This document shows positions 1 to 5,439 of a stretch of DNA of 6,116 bases, piece by piece. The stretch covers positions 1 to 6,116 of the forward strand of contig JAEYVW010000499.1 of the NCBI GenBank assembly GCA_023429365.1, in the 5' to 3' direction. Position numbers and translations under genes: made by a program. How positions within the stretch are numbered: the stretch's first letter is position 1; each line of letters starts with the position of its first letter. The DNA comes from Bacteroidota bacterium (lineage in GTDB: Bacteria > Bacteroidota > Bacteroidia > Chitinophagales > Chitinophagaceae). The notes beneath the pieces were generated by a model. That model did no database searches, was not told the origin of the DNA, and saw only the letters and a list, made by a program, of their open reading frames with translations.

Positions 1-268
1 CACCACGCACAAGCTCGCGATTTCCATCGAGGCTCTCAAGTGTGTTTGAAAAAACATATTCCTTTAATGTGGGAAAATCCGGAGGTGATGATCCACCCAA
101 TTGCTGGGCAACCTCAAAACTCCTGCGCCCAATAAATATGGAGTCAATTCGCTGGAAAAAATCCTTCATTCCGTAATCATCATCGGTAAAGCACCAGTCA
201 AACTCTCCATTGGGGCCTTCTATCTTGCCGTCCAGGCTGACAGCCAGCTGAAGTAAAACCTTACGCAT
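1..268 (-). CDS. Dihydrofolate reductase-family (RibD C-terminal domain) protein, N-terminal part
   Basis: Partial gene. It starts at an ATG (266-268) and runs off the left edge after 89 codons, so only the N-terminal half is visible. The start MRKVLLQLAVSLDGKIEG is the first strand and nucleotide-binding turn of the DHFR/RibD-C fold. It continues with FDWCFTDDD near residues 23-31 and SIFIGRRSFEV at 43-53, which matches the 'GR.(S/T)(F/Y)E' motif of the family. Members are cytoplasmic, probably NAD(P)H-dependent reductases, usually about 170-200 residues, and mostly of unknown substrate (YwjB/YyaP type). It is not a true FolA, and a riboflavin role is not implied because no deaminase domain precedes it. 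The leader is A-rich with no clear Shine-Dalgarno. It begins 38 nt after the degenerate ATPase gene and may be co-transcribed with it. Family assignment is firm; substrate is unknown. Confidence 0.88.
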   Translation of the reverse strand, partial: MRKVLLQLAVSLDGKIEGPNGEFDWCFTDDDYGMKDFFQRIDSIFIGRRSFEVAQQLGGSSPPDFPTLKEYVFSNTLESLDGNRELVRG

Positions 269-306
269 GCAAAAAAATTGAGTTTGCAGGTAAAGTTATG
301 GGTTTT

Positions 307-729
307 TTAAGCGGCGAGGGGAAGGTTGGGAAAGCTAAAAGACATGAGGATTCTTTCTTCCTCCTGGCTGCCCACATAAAGGCAACCCCCCAATTTTTCT
401 GCTATGTCTTTAATTTGTTGCAGTTGGCGGTTATCCGTCTGGGGCTTTGCACGACCAGCTTCACGCAACTCCAGTACCAGTACATGCCCATATTTCTTTG
501 CACTAAAACGGATACAGGTATTTTTTGTGTTTTGGATCGCGGAGGATATCATACCACTGATCACAGACGCTACCCATTCCTGGTTGTGCTCGATATTGAG
601 GTCACGGGGAATCTCATTGATAAAATAGTTGTGATTGCGATCCGCAGCGGGTAAAAAACTGGTACTAAGATGGTCTACCAGCGCGTGAAGTGCTTCCCTA
701 CAAACAGTTTCGGTCGGTAAATCGTACAT
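307..729 (-). CDS. Degenerate HATPase-like (histidine kinase ATPase-domain) protein
   Basis: A 140-residue soluble protein whose second half follows the layout of a histidine-kinase ATPase domain without its catalytic residues. VISGMISSAIQNT (57-68) sits where the N box 'NLLxNAIxxT' belongs, with Ser63 replacing the Mg-binding Asn. LRE-AGRAK (88-95) sits at the DxGxG box, with Glu for Asp and the second Gly lost. No GLGL lid is seen. The C-terminal pattern IAEKLGG.LYVGS...MSFSFPN (109-135) is typical of the domain's end. There is no H box, receiver domain or membrane segment. I infer a non-catalytic partner or decoy of a kinase; Bacteroidota encode comparable proteins. It lies downstream of the HisKA_3 kinase on the same strand. 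Start choice: the frame stays open upstream to 858, but the only candidates there are non-ATG (for example TTG at 825, giving 172 residues), whereas ATG at 727-729 falls just before the family-like region. Function unproven. Confidence 0.72.
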   Translation of the reverse strand: MYDLPTETVCREALHALVDHLSTSFLPAADRNHNYFINEIPRDLNIEHNQEWVASVISGMISSAIQNTKNTCIRFSAKKYGHVLVLELREAGRAKPQTDNRQLQQIKDIAEKLGGCLYVGSQEEERILMSFSFPNLPLAA

Positions 730-769
730 CTTCAACAGGTTTGAGATTATAAAAAAAGAATATTGGATT

Positions 770-785
770 TCACCCCCTGGGGTGA
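770..785. repeat. Short inverted repeat upstream of the degenerate ATPase gene
   Basis: A perfect inverted repeat of two 7-base arms (TCACCCC and GGGGTGA) around a 2-base centre. It sits about 40 bases before the preferred ATG at 729. Its GC-rich core stands out from the A/T-rich surroundings. If the ATG start is right it is in non-coding DNA and could be a dimeric-regulator operator. If the TTG start at 825 is used it is inside the coding region and more likely chance. There is no T-run beside it, so it is not an intrinsic terminator. Confidence 0.3.
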
Positions 786-925
786 GGGATGATGGCTTGT
801 TATGATCTACTGGTTGCAGAATCAAAGTAACGACGAAGTTGTGCCCCAGAAAATAGAATCATCTATTATTGTCAGGTAGTTGTGGGAAGTGTAGCAATGT
901 CGAATTTGTTCTACAGGGATGGTGG

Positions 926-2692
926 CTAATTAGCCTGCTGGTCCGATACGGTTATTAGGATTGTAGTGCCTTCACCCGGTGCTGTTCTGATCTCCAGGTG
1001 TCCGCCGATCATAGCGGCTCTTTCTTTCATACCCAGCAAACCCAGCGTCTTTCGCTTCTGGTCGCCATTATTGAGATTGAATCCCTGGCCATTGTCGCGA
1101 ATGGATAAGGAAATCAGACCGTTCTTTGATTCCAGGCGGGTGGTTACTTTACTCGCATTAGCATGACGGGCAACATTAGTGAGGGTTTCCTGGTACATGC
1201 GAAATAAACCTGTTGCAACCAGGGCTGATGTGTGCACTTCTCTTGTATTGGATCTGAAATCAACATCTATTTGAAACCGTTTCTGAAACTCCCCGCTATG
1301 CCATTCGAGCGCCGATACCAGTCCAAAATCATCGAGCACACTGGGTCTGAGCTCCGAAGCCACTTTCCTTACAAAGATCACGGCATCATCTACCAGCTTC
1401 GACATTTCCACCAGCTTTTCACGAGTAGGTTGTTCCGCGGATTCGCCTAACCTTTTTTGCAGCCATGAAATATCCATTTTAAAAGCTGTAAGAACCTGCC
1501 CCAGTTCATCATGCATCTCACGAGCGATATGTATGCGTTCTTCTTCCCGGATATTTTGCAGGTGTGCAGTGAGATTTCTTAACTGTTCATTCATTTCCCC
1601 AGATTCCACAACTTTTTGTTCCAGTCCCTGTCTCGCCTCGCGCACCTGTCCGAGCATGGTGTTGAAAGCACGGGCAAGTTTACCCACTTCGTCGCGTCGG
1701 TCCGCTCCCTCAGTAGGAATATAATTGCCGTGGGCAATGCCAGATGCTGCTTCCGTTAGTCGGTTGAGCGGACGAATAATATTTCGGCTCATGATCCAGG
1801 CGAGCAAAATTCCGATCCCCAGCAGGATAAGCCCGCCAATGACCATCCATTGCAGAAAACGATTGGCAGGGTCGAGTAAATTTTGTTGTGAAAATTCAAG
1901 GGACACCAGCCATGGCGTATTTTGTATTCTATTATAAGCAGCAAAAAATTTTCCTCGTTCCGGATTGCGATGTTCAATTGGTTCATTGAGTCGAATAGAG
2001 TCTGGCATATGATACCCGACCTGCTTAACAAGATCTGTCCATAGTGAACCGTCGCTGTTTCCAATATAGAGCGTAGCTTTTGTTCCCATCAGCTGCGACA
2101 GCTGCTCTATCGTTTGTGGTGTTGTATAAAGCAGCCTCCACCTTACCATCGAGCCAATGATACGCTGGTTCATCCACACAGGCTGTACCACGGGATAGTA
2201 CATGGAATCGCTGAGAAGATAAATATTTCCAACCGAAGTGTCGGTTTTAAGCGAAAGTTGAACAGTTATCGAATCGAAATTCACACGCTCATCTATCAAA
2301 CGCCTGGATGAACGAAGTACCAGCTGATCATTTGCATTGAAAAGATCTACCAACACCGAAGTGCTGTCCTGCCTGATGCCCTCCAGGATATGCATCGCCG
2401 AATCGCGATAGTAATTGGTATCAGCGAGAAATCTTATGATGGAAGCATGATTAGCACGGATTCTTGTTGTATTGGAAAGAGTGGACATCGACTGGGAAAA
2501 CATCGAACCCAGTTGGGAGGTGAGAGAAACCAACCTTTCCTTCCCGGTATTAATAGCTGCGTTTTTTACACCCTGGTATGAGATCCAGCTGAAAAGAATC
2601 ATCAGCGTCAGCAAAAGAATACATATCAATAGAGGAAGCCGCTGTTGAAGTGAAAGACCATTTAATCGTAAATAACTATTTGATGTTTCCAC
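926..2692 (-). CDS. Membrane sensor histidine kinase, HAMP-HisKA_3-HATPase_c (NarL-class)
   Basis: A 588-residue inner-membrane sensor kinase that should autophosphorylate on His and pass phosphate to a LuxR/NarL-type response regulator. Order: TM1 about 17-37; a periplasmic sensor of about 240 residues, possibly double-Cache-like (YYPVVQPVW at 165-173, ATLYIGNSDGSLW at 206-218); TM2 about 282-302; HAMP about 303-355 with the DEVGKLARAFN motif (334-344); a short coiled linker; HisKA_3 with EERIHIAREMHDELGQ, phospho-acceptor His394; HATPase_c with N box QETLTNVARHA (Asn506), DNGQGF (533-538), GLLGMKERA (551-559) and GEGTT (573-577). All catalytic boxes are intact. The start is GTG at 2690-2692: an in-frame TAA lies two codons upstream, and the next Met (residue 31) is inside TM1. 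No response regulator is in the window, so the partner is elsewhere or beyond it. The ligand is unknown. A 173-nt gap upstream suggests its own promoter. Confidence 0.95.
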   Translation of the reverse strand: METSNSYLRLNGLSLQQRLPLLICILLLTLMILFSWISYQGVKNAAINTGKERLVSLTSQLGSMFSQSMSTLSNTTRIRANHASIIRFLADTNYYRDSAMHILEGIRQDSTSVLVDLFNANDQLVLRSSRRLIDERVNFDSITVQLSLKTDTSVGNIYLLSDSMYYPVVQPVWMNQRIIGSMVRWRLLYTTPQTIEQLSQLMGTKATLYIGNSDGSLWTDLVKQVGYHMPDSIRLNEPIEHRNPERGKFFAAYNRIQNTPWLVSLEFSQQNLLDPANRFLQWMVIGGLILLGIGILLAWIMSRNIIRPLNRLTEAASGIAHGNYIPTEGADRRDEVGKLARAFNTMLGQVREARQGLEQKVVESGEMNEQLRNLTAHLQNIREEERIHIAREMHDELGQVLTAFKMDISWLQKRLGESAEQPTREKLVEMSKLVDDAVIFVRKVASELRPSVLDDFGLVSALEWHSGEFQKRFQIDVDFRSNTREVHTSALVATGLFRMYQETLTNVARHANASKVTTRLESKNGLISLSIRDNGQGFNLNNGDQKRKTLGLLGMKERAAMIGGHLEIRTAPGEGTTILITVSDQQAN

Positions 2693-2782
2693 AAGACTTT
2701 AATTATGTCACGCAAACACAGGACAACGGACTAGCTGTGCTCTAAGATATTCATAGTGATAAATGATATGGAAAGTAAATTA

Positions 2783-2819
2783 CAAAAATTACGCTTTCAC
2801 ATACATATAATCACAACAA
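2783..2819 (-). promoter_or_regulatory. Weak Bacteroidota-type promoter candidate for the sensor kinase
   Basis: On the minus strand TAATTTTTG (2783-2791) resembles the Bacteroidota -7 element TAnnTTTG with one extra T. Two overlapping TTG triplets (2814-2819) lie upstream as possible -33 elements. The spacing, 22 nt from the nearer TTG, is longer than the usual 17-20, so the match is imperfect. It lies in the 173-base A/T-rich gap between the PEBP gene and the kinase and would give a leader of roughly 80-90 nt. I saw no convincing terminator hairpin for the PEBP gene in the same gap. Confidence 0.2.
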
Positions 2820-2865
2820 AACTTGCGTTACATATTAAAATAATAGAAAAACTAAGTGTAAACTA

Positions 2866-3351
2866 TTAGTCGTCCTGCTCTTCGACTGACTTTTTCCTGC
2901 GTTGATACAACCCCATCAGTTCACCCTCGGCGAGTATATGGCCCTGCATGGCATCCAATAAAGCTGTTTTATCAGCGCCTGCCACAAGATCAAGTTTGGT
3001 ATCTAATGCAAAGACTTTGAAAAAATATCGATGAACACCGGAAGGTGGGCAGGGGCCACCATATTCAGTTTTACCAAAATCATTCAGCCCGAGTACGCCG
3101 GGAGTTGTTTGTTCCGCTATCGCTTCATTGGGTGAAATATTCCACACCAGCCAATGGTCAAAAACGCCACGTGGTGCATCCGGATCTTCCATGATAAGGG
3201 CGAGGCTTTTTGTTCCTTCCGGTATCCTGTTTACTTCTATAGGCGGATTAATATTTTTCCCGTCGCAGGTATACTCAGGTGGAATATGTCCTTTATGGCT
3301 AAATACGGTGCTAAATACCTGTAATGTCTGCGCTTCAGATCGGGTTGTCAT
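2866..3351 (-). CDS. YbhB/YbcL family Raf kinase inhibitor-like protein (PEBP)
   Basis: A 161-residue soluble protein of the phosphatidylethanolamine-binding family, full length for the bacterial branch. Family signatures are all present: HIPPEYTCDGKNINPP (22-37), DPDAP (56-60), DHWLVWNI (65-72), YGGPCPPSGVHRYFF (97-111) and GHILAEGELMGLY (137-149). These include the Asp/His residues lining the conserved anion-binding pocket. There is no signal peptide, so it is expected in the cytoplasm. The 'Raf kinase inhibitor' name comes from eukaryotic relatives. The bacterial role is poorly defined, and a ligand-binding or inhibitor function is only inferred. The charged tail (RRKKSVEEQDD) extends a little past the usual end. 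Start ATG 3349-3351, preceded by a leader that contains a hairpin (3360-3381). It stands 100 nt after the lipoprotein gene and 173 nt before the kinase, so it may be its own unit. Confidence 0.95.
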   Translation of the reverse strand: MTTRSEAQTLQVFSTVFSHKGHIPPEYTCDGKNINPPIEVNRIPEGTKSLALIMEDPDAPRGVFDHWLVWNISPNEAIAEQTTPGVLGLNDFGKTEYGGPCPPSGVHRYFFKVFALDTKLDLVAGADKTALLDAMQGHILAEGELMGLYQRRKKSVEEQDD

Positions 3352-3359
3352 CGGAATTC

Positions 3360-3381
3360 TTTATGAGTATGGGCTCATAAA
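3360..3381 (-). repeat. Inverted repeat / possible hairpin in the PEBP gene leader
   Basis: Perfect 8-base arms (TTTATGAG at 3360-3367 and CTCATAAA at 3374-3381) flank a 6-base loop. The near arm ends only 8 bases from the PEBP ATG. In the transcript it could fold across the ribosome-entry region, or as DNA it could be an operator. It lacks a following U-run and lies about 70 bases past the lipoprotein stop, so I do not call it a terminator. Confidence 0.4.
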
Positions 3382-3451
3382 ACGTGCCAGTTAACCGAAA
3401 GCTTATTTAGCCTTTGATGTAGTAAGATTTTATCCCGGTAATAAATAATGT

Positions 3452-4402
3452 TTATATTATCAATCTGAACAAAACAGTATCACCATTGTCATTGTCTGCA
3501 ACCAGTACCAGTTCTTTCCGTCCCTTTTCTTCAGAAATAATACTTACAGATTCAATTTTATGACCTTTAAACCTGGTATCCACTACCTCCAGGTCAATGA
3601 TCCTGTCAGGATTGATCGCATCCAATCTTCTTTTTGATGAAATATCATTGACGATCCACAAATAGCTTTTCCCGATCGAGCCATCATCGTAACTATTAAA
3701 TGTATTCTCGGTTGAGGCCGTGATCAGCAACTGGTCGGTTTTATATGAGTAATCCATGCCCGAAATACCGGTAAAAGAAGCTGTATCGTTCTGTATACCC
3801 GCTTTTACAATTTTCAATGAAGCGATATCCTGTTTTTCCCAAAAACGGTTAGAAGTAAATACCAGGTAATTCCTCGGAAAATCCCGGCTGCCACGATTGG
3901 CTAATACAGTAAACGCAGGGATCGCAGCGGATCCTTCAATATTTAATTCACCCAGGCCTTCTGCATTAAGCCTGTTATAAAATGTATCAAGCCGGTATTC
4001 CTTTTTTTCCCGGCTGGCGGGATCATAAACCAAAAGTAGATTTCGGTAAGGCGCCAGAGAACCCGAACCGGTTAATAACAGCAACCGTTTTTTATTTAAA
4101 TAGATTTCCGCGACCGACTCGATATCAGGTTTTGTTTCTTTTGGAATTCTACCCTGCGATGAAAACAGACTGATGGAGTCTGTTTTGTTGAAAGCCGAAT
4201 CCATCTGTAAGAGCCAGGTTGCGTCATCACCCATGACATATAGCTTTTTTCCAAACCATGCAAGTCCCGATCCCGAAGGGTAGTCGTCAAGCTCCATCAT
4301 CTCAAGTAACCTGGGGCCTTCATCTTTCCTGCAGGAAGACATCAACAATACTAATATAAGACAGATAAGAGAAAATTTTACAGGTAGGAGTTTTCCGTGC
4401 AT
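3452..4402 (-). CDS. Predicted lipoprotein, beta-propeller-like, DUF6929-type
   Basis: A 316-residue exported lipoprotein. Residues 1-23 form a lipoprotein signal (basic MHGKLLPVKF, then a hydrophobic core) ending in the lipobox LMSSC, with the acylated Cys24. The mature part is rich in short beta strands separated by turns: GSGLAWFGKKLYVMGDD (44-60), KPDIESVAEIYLNKKRLLLL (91-110), NIEGSAAI (154-161), GISGMDYS (212-219), HKIESVSIIS (281-290) and a closing VADNDNGDTVLFRL (301-314). The recurring 'IE(S/G)' turns and strand rhythm resemble phytase-like or SdiA-regulated beta-propellers. I believe it matches the Bacteroidota family DUF6929, but this is recall, not a search. No catalytic residues are recognised. 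It probably sits on the periplasmic face of a membrane. Start ATG 4400-4402, only 7 nt after the HD hydrolase stop, so the two are almost certainly translated from one mRNA. Function unknown. Confidence 0.82.
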   Translation of the reverse strand: MHGKLLPVKFSLICLILVLLMSSCRKDEGPRLLEMMELDDYPSGSGLAWFGKKLYVMGDDATWLLQMDSAFNKTDSISLFSSQGRIPKETKPDIESVAEIYLNKKRLLLLTGSGSLAPYRNLLLVYDPASREKKEYRLDTFYNRLNAEGLGELNIEGSAAIPAFTVLANRGSRDFPRNYLVFTSNRFWEKQDIASLKIVKAGIQNDTASFTGISGMDYSYKTDQLLITASTENTFNSYDDGSIGKSYLWIVNDISSKRRLDAINPDRIIDLEVVDTRFKGHKIESVSIISEEKGRKELVLVADNDNGDTVLFRLII

Positions 4403-4409
4403 GTATGAA

Positions 4410-4982
4410 TTATTTCTTTTGGGTGTTGGTTTGTTTAAGTGCCGTTAAATAAACGGCAACCGTTTCTCCCGCTTTTTTGCGAAGTTCGGCACTACCTGCA
4501 ACCATCACCCTGACGAGGGTCTTATATTCATGCAGTGCGATCCGCGCAAACTCTGCTTCGGCATTGCTAATATCCTGGCTGTTATCGATGATATCCGCGT
4601 ACTTGATGTTTTGAGCCTGTGCACTGACCCCTGCCAGTCTTTCGAATTCCTTCGCTTTACGCTGTCGTCGATTAAGATCCGGGTATTGATCTTTTGTATA
4701 TACATCGGTTAACTCTACTACCAATTTAAGCGTCCGGATGCAATCTTCATGGCTCATGACTGTTTTCAGGAAATCATGTATCTGTTCTTTGGAAGTAGAA
4801 GTATCTTCGAGCACATCATGCAAGAGAGCTGCTGACAGCACACACATATCATGGGTATGTAGGCGACAAATTTTCATTACCCGTACAGGATGGTTGATAT
4901 AAGGTTCATCCGCGAACTTTCGCCGCTGGCTGCCATGTGCACGCGTAGCAAAATCAATAATTTGTTGGAGCAGGGTTTCCAT
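4410..4982 (-). CDS. Stand-alone HD-domain alarmone hydrolase-like protein (SpoT/MESH1 type)
   Basis: A 190-residue cytoplasmic metal-dependent phosphohydrolase. It matches only the hydrolase domain of RelA/SpoT proteins: AHGSQRRKFADEPYINHPVRV (15-35) with His31; ALLHDVLEDT (52-61) with the His55-Asp56 pair and Glu59-Asp60; NIKYADIIDNSQDI (125-138) with Asp130. These correspond to the Mn-binding and catalytic residues of MESH1 and SpoT, so the enzyme looks active. No synthetase, TGS or ACT domain follows, and the length fits small alarmone hydrolases. The expected reaction is removal of the 3'-diphosphate of (p)ppGpp, although related proteins can also act on other nucleotides such as NADPH, so the substrate is inferred. 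KYADIIDN departs from the commoner KLADRLHN. Start ATG 4980-4982. It lies 23 nt after the small charged protein and 7 nt before the lipoprotein, in one likely operon. Confidence 0.9.
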   Translation of the reverse strand: METLLQQIIDFATRAHGSQRRKFADEPYINHPVRVMKICRLHTHDMCVLSAALLHDVLEDTSTSKEQIHDFLKTVMSHEDCIRTLKLVVELTDVYTKDQYPDLNRRQRKAKEFERLAGVSAQAQNIKYADIIDNSQDISNAEAEFARIALHEYKTLVRVMVAGSAELRKKAGETVAVYLTALKQTNTQKK

Positions 4983-5005
4983 ACCATATCTGGAATTATG
5001 GCCAA

Positions 5006-5194
5006 CTAAATTTCGAGTCGTTCAAGCACGATCAGGGCTTCCATGACCTTATTCCAGGCAGTTTGCCAATCTTCCCGTGCCCGTACCACCCTTAGATGTT
5101 CATCTTCCTTCAATTCGCCTTTACTTTTAAGGTACTCCTCCAATTGATGTATGGTTTCCTTATTCAGGTCTTCCAGTTTTTGTTTATGATTCAT
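5006..5194 (-). CDS. Small charged helical protein, unknown function
   Basis: A 62-residue protein I do not recognise. It is rich in Glu, Lys, Leu and Gln (LEDLNKETIHQLEEYLKSKG, then EDWQTAWNKVMEALIVLERLEI at the end), has no Cys, no signal peptide and no membrane segment, and should be largely alpha-helical, perhaps a helical hairpin. A DNA- or protein-binding adaptor would fit, but nothing proves it. Start choice: the frame is open to a TTG at 5219-5221 (71 residues), but the ATG at 5192-5194 is preceded by an A-rich leader typical of Bacteroidota and is preferred. It ends 23 nt before the alarmone hydrolase, which argues for a real, co-transcribed gene. Confidence 0.68.
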   Translation of the reverse strand: MNHKQKLEDLNKETIHQLEEYLKSKGELKEDEHLRVVRAREDWQTAWNKVMEALIVLERLEI

Positions 5195-5275
5195 AGTTGC
5201 TTTTTTTACTTTGTAATACAAGTTTCAGACCGGAGCGATGGATTCGTCTGCCGAAAAGCGTGTGATTTTATGATT

Positions 5276-5383
5276 TTAAAAGAATATCTGCCAGATAATA
5301 AGTAAGCCGCCGATAATGAGGATCAAAAGTGTGATCCATTCAAGGTTGCGGGCGATGTAGGATTTCTTTTTTTCTTGTCCCAT
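5276..5383 (-). CDS. Single-TM microprotein downstream of the ion channel
   Basis: A 35-residue candidate: a basic N-terminus (MGQEKKKSYIARNLEW) followed by one strongly hydrophobic helix of about 18-19 residues (ITLLILIIGG...IWQIFF) reaching the C-terminus. This is a tail-anchor-like layout with positive charges inside. The frame remains open upstream to a TTG at 5456-5458 (60 residues), but that extension lacks protein-like character and the ATG at 5381-5383 is preferred. It begins 56 nt after the channel gene stop, same strand. It has no recognised family. It could be a membrane microprotein, possibly a channel partner, or a fortuitous frame. The clean charge/helix pattern makes a real gene more likely than not. 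Confidence 0.5.
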   Translation of the reverse strand: MGQEKKKSYIARNLEWITLLILIIGGLLIIWQIFF

Positions 5384-5439
5384 AAAAGAAAATTTAGCAA
5401 GTTTATTGTCGATAGATGGTTTTCCTAAGTTGTTCCCAC

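Noticed and set aside
298..654. 118-residue plus-strand reading frame opposite the pseudo-ATPase gene
   Set aside because: It is fully antisense to a gene with recognisable family features. Its translation is Cys/Tyr/Phe-rich with no domain pattern.
730..825. N-terminal extension of the pseudo-ATPase gene to a TTG at 825
   Set aside because: It needs a rare start, covers a perfect inverted repeat and adds residues without clear domain character. It is kept only as an alternative start.
852..867. AATAGA/TCTATT inverted repeat between the kinase and the pseudo-ATPase gene
   Set aside because: It has only 6 A/T-rich pairs and no adjacent T-run, so it is too weak to call a terminator or operator.
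1789..2064. 91-residue minus-strand frame inside the sensor kinase
   Set aside because: It lies wholly within the kinase periplasmic/TM2 coding region in another frame and has no independent support.
4984..5001. CCATA/TATGG inverted repeat just before the alarmone hydrolase start
   Set aside because: It has 5-bp arms with an 8-nt loop in a 23-nt gap, which is likely by chance.
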